64,000 nt of DNA from Stictocephala bisonia (GCA_035578905.1 JAQJVL010000148.1:124001-188000); one strand, 5' to 3'. Numbered from the stretch's first letter, positions 52,406-63,724 are shown. The notes: generated by a model not told the origin, from the letters alone. A program made the numbers and translations.

Positions 52406-53275
52406 ATCCGGCTCCAATAGAGAAGAATTCGAAATTAATACTTTAATAGAAGCCAAAAATTTAATGCAGTGGTTTGACTCCAACCTATTAAGACTAAACT
52501 TTAGTAAAACTCAGCTGGTTAATTTTGCAATCAGAGACAGTTCCAAGAAAGACCTAAACATATTGCTGAATGATATGGAATTTGAAACTGTAGACCAAGT
52601 GAAATTCCTGGAACTGGTAACAGATAAAAATCTTCGTTTCCATGCCCATGTTGACACCGTATGTAGGAGGATGAGCTCAGGAATATTACTTTTGCACCGG
52701 CTATCAACAATTGTCAGAAATGAGGTGTTAATGGCTGCATATTATGGAGTTCTCAATCTTCTTATAAATTATGCGGTGCCGGCATGGGATGTGAGGGCAG
52801 CAGAACTATTTTTTTGTTCTGTCTTAAAAAAAAAAAAAAAAAAACTGCTATAAGAATGATCCACGGTATGACCTGTCGACAATCGTGTAAAGATGCCTTC
52901 CACTCATTAGAAACTTTTAAATTTCCTTTAATGTATAATTTAGAGACTTTATCATTTGTTAAAAATAACTTTCACCTTTTCAATAATAAATTGAACCACG
53001 CCACAAAATCACTTCGACACAGTTCAGACATCGAAATTCCTGCACACCGAACAACTTTTTTTTTAATCTCCTTTACTACAACGGAATAAAACTATTAAAT
53101 GCCCTTTCACACGTCTATAAAGACGTTTTTAATTGCTAAATGCTACTACAGTGTCTACAGTTTAGTGTGTTTAGTTTAGTATTTCAATAATCATTATAGT
53201 GTTATCTTGTACATTCACTGGCAGCCAAAGCAACTTGTGTTTGTCAATTTGGCCAAATAAAAGACTTATATTTAT
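52406..53275 (+). pseudogene. Non-LTR retrotransposon RT C-terminus, frameshifted
   Basis: Segments MQWFDSNLLRLNFSKTQLVNF, then DQVKFLELVTDKNLRFHAHV and RMSSGILLLHRLSTIVRNEV belong to the palm-to-thumb part of LINE RTs. The frame shifts at an A18 run (52828-52845), then continues TAIRMIHGMTCRQSCKDAF and LPALNALS-like to about 53137. The 3' end has GGCCAAATAAAAGACTTAT, then TATTTATCTATTA (about 53250-53282), a repeat-type LINE tail. It is 5'-truncated at the minisatellite. It is a different family from the element at 22043-24621. Confidence 0.8.
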
Positions 53276-53606
53276 CTATTATGTTATTGTTCTACTATAG
53301 ATATCCACGACAGGTGCCGATATCCCCACACCCCTCAATCTCGTTGATTGTCCCCCCCCCCCCAGGACAGTCAGGGTGCCTTTTATATTCCAATATTCGT
53401 GTCCCGAAGCACCTGCCACTCTAGCTGTCTCCCGTATATTGATGGTCGCACCATGCGTCACTCTTTTTACCTATTTTTATCTTTCTCTTTGTTAAACGCT
53501 CATTTTATAGTACAGATTAATAATATGTATTTTAGTCCTTTTAAAAAGTTTTTTATATATAGTTATTTATTTGATAGTAAATGAATCGCTCTATTCATTT
53601 AAAAGT

Positions 53607-53732
53607 TAATTGAAACTTGTATTTGAACATGTGACTTACTAATAAGATAAGTTTAGAATTAGATTAGAAAATCGTGTAGAAATTAAATCAGTTTATAATA
53701 CACAAAAAGTATATAAGTTATCTGTATAAAAT
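53607..53732 (+). repeat. 127-bp direct repeat, copy 2
   Basis: Near-identical to 51376-51502. Confidence 0.85.
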
Positions 53733-54089
53733 AGCATGTTTTTTCGGGTTTCTCTTGAATATGGAAATATTCATTTTTCTTTTGTCAAATTTATGTTAAA
53801 GAAAGCTATGAGTTTAACTCTGTAAGCGATTCGGTCCCTACGAGCTTTTCCAAGCTAGAAAGAAGATCAGATAGCTTGATTAGATTAATTGTACAGCTTA
53901 AAAGGGCCAAACACGGTGGGAAAAATATAAAAACTTACTTAGAAAATCATCCGACTAACCCTTAAAAATTTAACAATTTCCTACAACTGTAATTTTTTTA
54001 AATATACATGTATATATAAAAGCTTATACTATTTTTTTCTTACATATGAGACGCCTACATAAACTTTTGCGTATATTAAGATAAATATA
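53733..54089. other. AT-rich spacer
   Basis: Nothing recognised. Confidence 0.4.
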
Positions 54090-54480
54090 ATGATTACATG
54101 AGTGAAGGATGAGTGTGGATATCCTGTGTAGGCTGGTTACTAACTAAGTTTAAATATTCCTCAGAAAGGGCAGTTTCTTAATGGCCAAATAGCCAGGACA
54201 ACTAAGGGACCTGCAACCTTACGTGGAATCCGAACCACGTAGTATACGTCTAATTTTCAGCTGATTGACGAGTCTGATACTCGGTTCTCTTCCCTAAACA
54301 ACATCCTGACCCTGACTACTACCCAACACGGACACCCCAGGCTTCTCTAATAGTGTCCACGTCGATAGCAACCACTGAGCGGACGCCATGTCAGTATTAA
54401 GAGGACCGAGTATAGAGCCTTTCGCCTACAATGTCAAAAAATTTTCATCCTAAGTAGCTAGGCTACAGCACTGCGTCTCT
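54090..54480 (-). repeat. Dispersed GGATTCCACGTAAAG family, copy 7 (nearly full)
   Basis: The minus strand has all blocks: the CGGTCCTCTTAATACTGACA block, TGGCGTCCGCTCAGTGGTTG, GGGTGTCCGTGTTGGGTAGT, CAGGGTCAGGATGTTG, ACGTGGTTCGGATTCCACGT, TTGGCCATTAAGAAACTGCC and CCACACTCATCCTTCACTCA. Confidence 0.85.
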
Positions 54481-54744
54481 AGTACTGACTTTCATTTTTA
54501 TAAGTTATTTTGCATATTTTTAATGTTTATTTGAAACCTTGTGTTTTTTTAATCATGAAAACAGCTGTTACTTTCGATTGACTTCAAATGTTGAGGAAAT
54601 GCAAACTTGGAAAAAGTACTTGAACTGGATTAACAATAGATCAGGATAAAAACAGCTAATTAAAAAAAACATTATTAAGTGTTCGTTCTGTTGCTTGTAG
54701 TATTCCTATAATAAATTCGACCTACTAATAACAACGTAACACAT

Positions 54745-55372
54745 ATAAGTGCGTAGCGTGTGAGACTCACTACCTAGGCCGACGGTCGACGGGGATGGCA
54801 CGCGAAGCGTGTGAGACTCACTACCTAGCTAGGCCGGCGGTGACGGAGACGGCACGCGAAGCGTGTGAGACTCACTACCTAGGCTGGCGGTCGACGGAGA
54901 CGGCACGCGAAACGTGTGTGACTCACTATCTAGGCCGATGGTCGACGGAGACGGCACGCGAAGCGTGTGAGACTCACTACCTAGGCCGACGGTGACGGAG
55001 ACGGCACGCGAAGCGTGTGAGACTCACTACCTAGGCTGACGGTCGACGGAGACGGGACGCGAAGCGTGTGAGACTCACTACCTAGGCCAACGGTGATGGA
55101 GACGGCACACGAAGCGTGTGAGACTCACTACCTAGGCCGACGGTGACGGAGACGGTACGCGAAGCGTGTGAGACTCACTACCTAGGCTGACGGTCGACGG
55201 AGACGGGACGCGAAGCGTGTGAGACTCACTACCTAGGCCAACTGTGATGGAGACGGCACACGAAGCGTGTGAGACTCACTACCTAGGCCGACGGTGACGG
55301 AGACGGTACGCGAAGCGTGTGAGACTCACTACCTAGGCCGACGGTCGACGGAGACGGCACTCAAAGCGTGCA
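54745..55372 (+). repeat. 50-52-bp minisatellite with higher-order structure
   Basis: The unit is GGCACGCGAAGCGTGTGAGA, then CTCACTACCTAGGCCGACGG, then TGACGGAGAC or TCGACGGAGAC; about 12 units. CACGC-GAA-GCGTG in every unit is a small hairpin. From 55020 to 55320 a three-unit pattern (GGGACGCG with TCGACGG; GGCACACG with TGATGG; GGTACGCG with TGACGG) repeats at least twice, with a period of about 152 bp. GC content is far above the surroundings. Confidence 0.95.
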
Positions 55373-55889
55373 GAGGGGTCTTCTAGTAATTATTTTAAAA
55401 TATAATCAAAATGTGATAAGTTTGTAGTGATAAGTTTGTAATAAGTTTGTAGTGATGTAATTGTTAAGATGCGACCACATCTAAATGTAAATCTTATTGG
55501 TACAACCTAATCTTTGGGTCTGTCCTGGTTAAGTAGGGCATACATTGCAACAACGATTGCATGTATTCTACAACATTGCCATACATTGCTACACAACATA
55601 CCTACTGTGGTTGCCTGCAGTTAACAACTGTTTAAGCCATTATCTGCTTCGTCAATCACTGTCTATTACACATTTTATAAATCCATAATATACATCTGAC
55701 TTTTTAAAATGGTTTAGATTATGGAACAGAGAAGCAAGATTGATATTCAAGGAATCCATATTAAAAACAAAATACGTCATTAAAGAATATATATTTATTT
55801 TAATTATGGCGCAATGTTCTAACCCAGCTTTTGGAAACCAAGTGTTGTGGAGATTGTATGCAATAGGATCCATATTTTGATCCTCTCAA
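55373..55889. other. Non-coding spacer
   Basis: Short GATAAGTTTGTAGT repeats at 55417-55455. No gene. Confidence 0.4.
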
Positions 55890-56175
55890 TACTAACATGG
55901 CGTCCACTCCATGGTCGCCATTGACGTGGAAACTACTATAGAAGTCTGGGGTGTCCATGTTGGGTGGTAGTCAGGGTCCAGATGTGTTGGGAAGAGAACT
56001 GAGGTTTGTCAGTTAGCTGAAAAACAGCCCAATACTACGTGGTTTGGATAAAGCTGTGGAACAGTCGAACTTAGTTAGTTACAATGACTACTCGTTCATA
56101 TAAATTTTTCACACTCATTCATCCCTCATATTCACCCATATTTCTACGATCGGCGTCTTAATGACGAACTAATGA
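55890..56175 (+). repeat. Dispersed GGATTCCACGTAAAG family, copy 8
   Basis: TACTAACATGGCGTCCACTC, GAAGTCTGGGGTGTCCATGT, TGGGTGGTAGTCAGGGTCCA, AATACTACGTGGTTTGGAT, then the 3' end TCATATTCACCCATATTTCT and ACGATCGGCGTCTTAATGAC. It has an internal deletion in the middle. Confidence 0.85.
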
Positions 56176-56559
56176 ATAATGACAATGAATTCAAAAAGAT
56201 TTGTTGATCTAATGTCAATCATATAAAATGTAAATTTTATACTGAATATACAGTATCAGACAGGATTGTGTCGCTATCCAATTCAATGGTTAATTTAAGT
56301 GGTTAAAACCAATTTACTGAGTTTATTCGGCTTGTTCTCTCTCCTAACACTTGCCATTCCCCGTACCAATTCCCCACTTACAGTACTTATCTTCTATTGT
56401 TCGATTAAATCATGCCATCCATTATTTTTACTTATAAAGCCAACCGTATCTTAAAAATAATCAGAAACGATGTACTCACTCATCATGAAATCTCTAGAAG
56501 AATTATTTCTTATGTAAGGTTATTTCTACCGAATTCTGACATGATTGCGCTATTTTGCA

Positions 56560-56700
56560 TCCCCTAAAGTACTTATAAGTCTTTGTTATCTAGCAAAACA
56601 GCAACAGGCTAAGCTTTTATATGATTGAGTTGCTTTAAAGAGAACCATGAAGGGAAGTTTAAGCAAGCGGAGAGAACTACCTCGTAGCGAAGCAATATCT
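56560..56700 (+). repeat. Dispersed repeat with CTACCTCGTAGCGAAGCAA core, copy 2
   Basis: Matches 50110-50240. A hAT-type MITE is inserted directly after its AAGCAATATCT. Confidence 0.7.
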
Positions 56701-56708
56701 GTCGGCAA

Positions 56709-57378
56709 TAGGGATGGCAACGATATATCGGTATATAGAAAATATCGATAAATATATTTCGATATATCGATATATTAGTATCGATATTTCTTTTTTCGAT
56801 AATATCGGCCATATCGATATTTTGGTCCGATATATAATATCACTAAATATTGAGGTTTTTTTTCTGGAATAATCATGATTCGAAAAAACACGTTTAAATT
56901 GCCTCTTTCACGTACAAAACACACTTAAATAATAAAGCAAATTTATTTATTTCTTTTACGCGAGGTTAACGTAAATGTACTTTATTGTAGACCAGTGGGT
57001 GGAACGAGTGGCGATCCTATACGAATCTTATTACATTAAATTTTTATAATTAACATAATAATTAATTGTCTAATTATTCTTATTTTTAATTGTTATCTTT
57101 CAACCCTACAGACCATAACTTTTTTTCAAATAGATATATATATATTTAATTTTTACATTCAGCAGGATATTATTAATAGCGACAGAAAACGTGAGTATTT
57201 TTGGTCATGACATAATAGTTAGTGCATAATTTTATACAGATAAATCGATTACAATTCGATATATCGAGTAACCGATATATCGATATTTTTGTTACGATAC
57301 TATCGTTAGATCGATATTTGGTTTGCAATATATCGGTAATTCTATATATCGATATATTGAAAATATTTGTTATCTCTA
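56709..57378. mobile_element. hAT-type MITE with 8-bp target duplication
   Basis: The 670-bp element is bounded by imperfect inverted ends TAGGGATGGCAAC and (inverted) TAGAGATAACAAA. A perfect 8-bp direct duplication GTCGGCAA (56701-56708 and 57379-57386) flanks it, the hallmark of hAT insertion. Subterminal regions on both sides are dense in ATATATCGATAT/TATCGATA motifs in inverted arrangement (56720-56835 and 57240-57365), probably transposase-binding sites. There is no transposase coding region. Confidence 0.92.
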
Positions 57379-57549
57379 GTCGGCAAATATTCTTGCAACA
57401 CACTAAATAACACGTATTTTTAATCAGGAATTTCACATCAATTATGAATTTTCATAATTGACCTGATGATCTCAATTGTTATTTTCACCCATTATAGCAC
57501 CGATACTATTTTCCTAGTAATTTTTAGAATTTGTTGTATCAACAATTGG

Positions 57550-57650
57550 TTTATACTTTCTGAAGGGAAACCAGAGCGTTCGTTGCTAAGGGGCTTGCCA
57601 CGAAATGGGCCCGGGTTCAATTCTCAGTGTTACCATAATAGATTTTAACC
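57550..57650 (+). repeat. tRNA-Gly-like pseudogene or SINE head
   Basis: GGGCTTGCCACGAAATGGGC then CCGGGTTCAATTC resembles the anticodon arm (GCC), variable loop and T-arm of tRNA-Gly, with B-box GGGTTCAATTC at 57613-57623. The D-arm and acceptor stem do not fit, so no functional tRNA. Confidence 0.5.
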
Positions 57651-57829
57651 CTATGCCGAGCCTAAAAAACAAAAATTTGCTCATCCAAGCAGGCGGGGGG
57701 GAACTGTGTCTTAATCGATCATCTCTCGCCACTAAAAGCCATAAGAAATTTAAATTTAACTATAAAATTATAATTATTTGTACTGAATATATATTTTATG
57801 GGTTACAAAGTATTAACGCATAAATATTA

Positions 57830-58699
57830 TATGACATTTTCTTTGCTTAAATGGTAAAAACTATTTTACTTTTAACGTTTATTTCTTAACCATCACTTAT
57901 ATTCTGGGTTTTAAGCTGTGTCTTTATAACGTCATATTATTGCAAAGGATATATTATTAATTTATAAAACACACAATTATGTGCTGTTTGATGATCCTGA
58001 CCTATGGTTTTAGATGAGTCATTGAACCGCCCTGAAGAAGTCAATAGCAACACAAATGAAACGTCGGCATCTAATGTACAACAGTCTCAGCTTGTAAGCT
58101 AACTTTTAATAAATATTTTACTTTGTGGTTTTACATGTAAACTATTTTGTATGATTATCACCTTAAAATCCAAATAAAAATATATCCTTCATAGGTTTGA
58201 TGACTTATGTGCATGTAATACAAATGTTGATTGTAGAGTAATTCGTTTACAGTACACGAGATATTCTAATAACACCTCCATAATTGTGATTTAAAACCAA
58301 GAGTTTCATCTTTATTACGAAATACAACAAGCCAATTTAGACAGATCAAATTATGAACATTTAAGAAGTGTTTGAAATTAATTAAACAAGCTTATTGAAA
58401 TGTGTCAGGTAAAATATTTAATTACACAATTCTCTCGTTTTACATCTCTCGAATGATTTCCATTTACAATGAAATTAACTCTGACGTAATAACCTCTACC
58501 AGTTATTTTGTCATAACTTTTCGATTTGTTAAGTCTTCGATAGTTTTAAAACCTAAAAGAAGTACAATATAAATAAACGTTCAGGAATATATAAGTAATA
58601 AATAAGATAAAATAAACTTACGCTGTTACTAATAACGCCTATAAATTGCTTTCATTGTCAGTGTGACGTCTTATGGTTTCTCCAATCGAGATGAAGTTA
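57830..58699. other. AT-rich non-coding stretch
   Basis: No gene. At 58049-58081 CCCTGAAGAAGTC and GAAACGTCGGC form a CTGAnGA/GAAAC pair reminiscent of a hammerhead core in Penelope-like termini, but the stem II bases between them do not pair well. Confidence 0.35.
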
Positions 58700-59501
58700 A
58701 AGTTTAAACTCAGAGATAAAAGAAACAGAGTGATTCAATAGTGCGTTAAATGTGTGTCGAGTAGCAATTTGCCATGTGCTGCAGGGCCAACACCTTGTCA
58801 GTCACCTTTATCCCCCTAAGCCAGAGTATACATATTTATAAAAATGTACAATAGTGTAGCCTTATTAGCTACTATTTCTTTTTGATATGTTGAACAAACT
58901 TAAATGAGAGATTAAAATAAGACTTCTCCAATGATAAAAATTTTTCTTTATTTATCTTCTTATAAATAAATTCAACAAATAAAATATTGGTTTCTTCTTA
59001 AAATAATGATAAAAACGAAAATAAAAATCTATTCTTTTATTGACTCAATGGAACATAAATAAATTAAAACAACTCTTCTAAAATAATAAATTAAATATCT
59101 TCAGACCAGAACCTTTTTTATTTATTTGACATTTTTAATAAATTTCTTTAAACTTTTAAATCAAAAAATTCAAAATTGTAATACATTTTCTAAATTTTTT
59201 AAAATTGCCTCTTCTTAAATTTTCTAAAATTGTCTAATTTTTCTAAAATTGACTAAATTGCCTCCGGGAGAACTGGAACCAAAAGAAATAACCAGCTTTT
59301 AGTGACTTGAAACATTTTTCCTTTTACTTACAAAGTTTAAACAGTTAGACAAAGAAAATCAAAACACTCTAAACATTTTTCACTAGAAGAGTGACTTCAA
59401 TCCAGAAACAAGTTTAACCGCTCATGCTTGGTGGATCTTACCCTATCTACTAAAACCCTACTGAAAATCTAACTAAAGAAAACTTGTAAAAAATTACTTA
59501 C

Positions 59502-59800
59502 GTAGCTGTCCTGGAGGTTTCGAATCCAAAATTGACCACAACAAAGCTCGACCGGCATTCAAACAATCACTCACACGTGAACTACAGAAAAATTACCGCA
59601 ACGGTAAAAAACACCGAAACGGTACAAGTCACCGAGTACTCGAAAGCGGATCGAACGTGGTCACACTCTGGAAGTTAACGAAGAACTGACCACGCCCGCA
59701 ACCCTTTCACCAACGGACTTACCCCCACTAAACTCTAGAAGCTAAATCAGCCAATTAGAACCCTCTAAACCAGAACATCTGAACAGGTAAGGCTCACCAA
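59502..59800 (-). other. Candidate 5' exon with GTAAGT donor
   Basis: On the minus strand a block richer in CG than its surroundings (CGTTCGATCCGCTTTCGAGT, TACCGTTTCGGTG, CCGGTCGAGCTTTGTTG) ends CCAGGACAGCTAC/GTAAGTAAT at 59502/59501. No ATG frame of length is obvious. The style resembles the exon-like repeat at 11771-12037. It may be the first exon of an unseen gene or of a transcribed repeat. Confidence 0.3.
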
Positions 59801-61098
59801 ACACGTTGCCTTCAGAAAACATGTCGCATGAAATTGACAAACGTGAAAATACTGGTTATCTAACTATTTTATATGGGAAAAAACTACTTTTTTATTTAAA
59901 AGGGGAAGATTCTGAATTTTTCTCAAACTTGGAGAATTTATATCGAAAACTTTTGGAAAACAAAACAAACTCCTAAACCTCTCATTTCTTACAAAATTTA
60001 ACATTTTCTAAATACAATTTTTCTAATTTAATTATAATGCAACAATTAACAATTGTTACAATAGTTGTAATCTATTTATAAACTGCCATTAAGGCGTTCA
60101 TTACAGTCATAAGAAAGTGACCTTTGATTCTTTTTCTCTTTGTTTTAAACATTGATCTGTCTTAGTTTCAAGCATATTTTAGTAATAAAAGTGACATAGA
60201 TCTGATAAAATTTAGTTGTAATTTTACTTAAGGGTATGTACAGTACCACTGAAAATACCAATTTCTCCAATATTACAAAAAAAGATCTGATTAGTTTCTT
60301 TACTATGTTACTGTGATTAAAAGAAGCTACTACTTAAGATTGGCCCAAAAAATGTTAACTTATATGATTTCTTTGAATTTTTATGTAAACACGCTAATTT
60401 ACATAAAGATTGATATATTTAAAGTGGTAACAAACAGAAATTCATAAATATAGTGTCATTATAAGTAAGGATAGTGTCATCTTCAAGTAAAACATTTTTA
60501 TTATGGTAATACTGTAGTAAACATTTTATAAAAGGTTTTGTTGTAATTAAAACAAAAATTATTTGTTAACTTTAAAAAATTTTTACAAACACAATTCTAC
60601 CTAAATATTAGTATAGTCTGGTCATAAATGCAAAGTAAAAATTTGAAGTATGTACTAGTAGTTTTTGAGATGCATAAATTATTTTCTAGAAAAACACTGA
60701 ACAATTATTAAACTTTCTTCAATCGATCGCTAAATCAAGGGCTGACCCTGCTTACTGCACTGCCTACATTGGTGTGGTGGGGATTGCATCATCTCAAATA
60801 TGTATTTATTTTAGCTATAAAGCAGCTTGAAATCCAGGACATAATATTTTTTTCCAAATCAGGACAAAACATGTAATAAAATTAAAAAAATTAAAAATGT
60901 AAAATAATTTATTTTGCGATTTTCAGTGCTACATCCCCTTGATTCACTCGCTTTCTTTGTCAAAATATATGCACAAGTTTCCATACTTCTTTTCCAAACA
61001 TATTTTCCTTTAAAACTTAAAGATACAAAAACAGTTTAGGTATGACTTATCATGTGTGTTTATTCCCCATTAAATCCTAGTTTCGTACACAATAAATT
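59801..61098. other. AT-rich non-coding stretch
   Basis: Nothing recognised. Confidence 0.4.
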
Positions 61099-61202
61099 TT
61101 GTTAGATGACAGTGAAATATGTAAAAGGCACCTATTGCAGCAAAATATTTTGTTAGATGACAGTGAAATATGTAAAAGGCACCTATTGCAGCAAAATATT
61201 TT
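61099..61202 (+). repeat. 51-bp tandem duplication
   Basis: TTGTTAGATGACAGTGAAAT, then ATGTAAAAGGCACCTATTGC and AGCAAAATATT, twice without change. The small frame over it is a by-product (51 is a multiple of 3). Confidence 0.95.
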
Positions 61203-61580
61203 TTCGTTTGTCACAATACTTTATGTTTGCTGTTTCCGACCAGCAAAAAGAACTGTTGGTATTCAACTGGTATGTGTAGGTTTAATAAAAGGACGGCACT
61301 GCGTAGCTACATGAGATTGGTCTATGGTAATATCCGGCATTCCTGAAGGTCGCCGAAGTTCACTGTATCGCTGGATCTATACCGACTGGAATGTGTTGGC
61401 TTGTTCAACTCCACCACTGAATCTAGGATTAATTTACGTTATTTTTAACAGCCAATTATTGATAATCTGTGTAGGATTTTAGTATACTGTACTTAGAACT
61501 TAGTTTATAAGGATACGACTTATTTGTTCCAAAAAACGTATTTTTCATTATTCAGTATTAAACCACCGGTCGTAGATATA

Positions 61581-62034
61581 CAGGGTGTTGGAAAATATAG
61601 AAACGCTTTCACAACAACGTTATTTTTTCCATACATAATTAGGTAAAATAATTTTTTTCTAATAATTGTGTTCCATAAAGTATAATTTTGATCAGAATAA
61701 TTTACTTAAAACCATTAAATAGCGGAGAAATAATATTGTTTAAATTAGTTACTTTGAGAGTCAAATGACCGCTACCTTAGAAAGGATAAACATTTCGATG
61801 TCCGGCTTGTGGCAATTAATATCTCTTGAATAGGCCTTTCATTTGATACCAAACTCGACGAAGGCTTACGATGAAGATTTTCGTCCAACTTCTCGTGGGC
61901 CGTCCCTCTGAAAAGATGAATTGTTGCTAATGGCATAAAAAATGTGTTCTTTGAAACCATGATCAAGATTTCACTTTTAAAAAGGCAAGTCATACAAAAG
62001 TTGTGAAACATATCCATATTTTTCTTCCACCTTG
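61581..62034. mobile_element. TA-flanked MITE, copy 2
   Basis: The left end CAGGGTGTTGGAAAATATAG, then AAACGCTTTCACAACAACG, and the right end GTTGTGAAACATATCCATAT, then TTTTCTTCCACCTTG are inverted. TA flanks at 61579-61580 and 62035-62036. It is internally collinear with 46763-47148 but has about 65 bp more (around 61700-61765). Confidence 0.85.
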
Positions 62035-62039
62035 TATAT

Positions 62040-62440
62040 ATGGGCGAATAGGAAGGGAGAATGAGTGTGACAAGTGTAGATGAACGAATATCGTCATTGT
62101 TACTAATTAAGGTCGACTGTTCCTCTTAAATAGACATAAGGAGTTAGTTCCTTAGTTACCATGTTGCTCCTCGTTAACTAAGAAACGAACATATTTTCGT
62201 GGAATCCGAACACACATAGTATTGATCTAATTTTCAAATACTATTTAAGCCTGGTACTGAGTTCTGTTCCCGTATCTTGACTACCATTCAACACGGACAC
62301 CCCAGACTTCTCTAGTAGTGTCCATGTCGATGGCAACCACTGAGTGGACGTCATATCGGTAATAAGAGGACCGAGCATAGAATCTCTTGCCTACAATCTC
62401 CACAACATGTTGTCCCCAAATAGCTGGGTTACAGCACTAT
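62040..62440 (-). repeat. Dispersed GGATTCCACGTAAAG family, copy 9 (nearly full)
   Basis: On the minus strand: GGAGATTGTAGGCAAGAGAT, CGGTCCTCTTATTACCGATA, CATGGACACTACTAGAGAAG, TCTGGGGTGTCCGTGTTGAA, CGTTTCTTAGTTAACGAGGA variant, and CACTTGTCACACTCATTCTC. It directly follows MITE copy 2. Confidence 0.85.
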
Positions 62441-62970
62441 ACTATGCCGGAAAAAGATTATAAAATTTTTTTCCTAATTATACTATTTATACAAATTGAT
62501 TCAACAAAAGAGACTATAATATTTCTATTAAGAATCGTATAAAAGGTTCGTTGGTAGTAAATACATTTACATGTTTTTACATATGGTTGTCGATAGCACA
62601 CATTTTGTATGTTTTTTAAAATAAACTATGTTTATAATGATAGTCTCATTTGTACACTGAAGGATGACTTTCAAGTAAAATCTTTAAAATTTGGATACCA
62701 GAAATAAGTATTTTTAGCTTTCAATCAGTGGAATATTTTATCAAAGTTTATTATAATAGCAATTTTAAATTTTGTACTAGTAACAATCTCATTACTTATA
62801 TTTTAAATAATTAACTATCACTTAGAAAGATTATATTACGTAAATTAAATAAATGCTCTCCATTACATATTCATACGCTCATAGGTAATATTAGCTTGTG
62901 AACTCTATGTTTTGAACAAACTTAGTACAAACAGTAGTTATGGTACGTTCTGTACTATATTATGATTTAC
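62441..62970. other. AT-rich spacer
   Basis: Nothing recognised. Confidence 0.4.
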
Positions 62971-63415
62971 CTGAAAACATACAACTAACTAGTAAGTCAT
63001 ACAAAACATACAATACATAAGTCATATAAAAAATAATTGGTCGGTAGCGTAGTTGGTTCAATCCCAACTTCATAAGCTAAGGGTTCTTAGTTCGATCCCA
63101 ATCAGAGTCATAACACATTTTGAGAAGGATCAGCTGATAACCACTGGCAGTTCATTTGTCATTGGGCTATTAATTAATGAAACTTTCTAAGGAATAGTCG
63201 GCCTTAGTTTGTAACAATGACTACATTCGCTCATCTACACTCATCACACTCATTCGAAATCCTTATTCGCCCATATCTTGACGATCGGCGTCTTATGAAT
63301 AAATAAAAAAAAAATTAAATAAAATAAATACAACTACCTAGTATGTCATAAAAAACATACAACTAACTAGTATGTCATACAAAACATACAACTAACTAGT
63401 AAGTCATACAAAACA
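62971..63415 (+). repeat. 28-bp minisatellite split by a SINE
   Basis: ACATACAACTAACTAGTAAG then TCATACAAA units lie at about 62977-63030 and again at 63328-63415. The SINE at 63035-63320 separates them. Confidence 0.8.
63035..63320 (+). repeat. tRNA-derived SINE joined to the dispersed-family 3' end (copy 10)
   Basis: The A-box TAGCGTAGTTGG (63045-63056) and B-box AGTTCGATCCC (63089-63099), with a CAT anticodon-like triplet (about 63070), give a tRNA-Met-like head. The body continues into CATTGGGCTATTAATTAATG, CATCTACACTCATCACACTC, TTCGCCCATATCTTGACGAT and CGGCGTCTTATGAATAAATA, the 3' part of the dispersed family. An A-rich tail follows. This copy shows that the family 3' end can be fused to a pol III head. 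Confidence 0.75.
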
Positions 63416-63724
63416 TGCTTGTGAATATTTGTGAGTTTAAAATGCAAATATTCTGTTCCAAGCAGTTTGTTATCAAGTAAAGTCAACGAGTTCCTGGACA
63501 GGACAGAAGCTCCTCCCAGCCCATCAATTTTATTTCCGTCTTAACGAGGGTAAACTTTTTAAATAGCGAGGGGAATAATGTTTCAAAAACCCTGGTTATA
63601 GAACTACTTTTTCAATTATACACAAAGGAATTTATTAGTAACTAAACTCATTTAAACATATTTCATGGAGGTTTTTATTTAAACTTATTTCCCTAGACAT
63701 TATAAATTTGAGTGTCATTATCAA

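Noticed and set aside
52082..52483. Octapeptide-repeat proteins over the 24-bp array
   Set aside because: A repeat length divisible by 3 keeps every frame open; the plus-strand frames simply run into the LINE fragment.
54795..54995. Repeat protein in the 50-52-bp minisatellite
   Set aside because: The unit length changes between 50 and 52, so the frame is not maintained; non-coding array.
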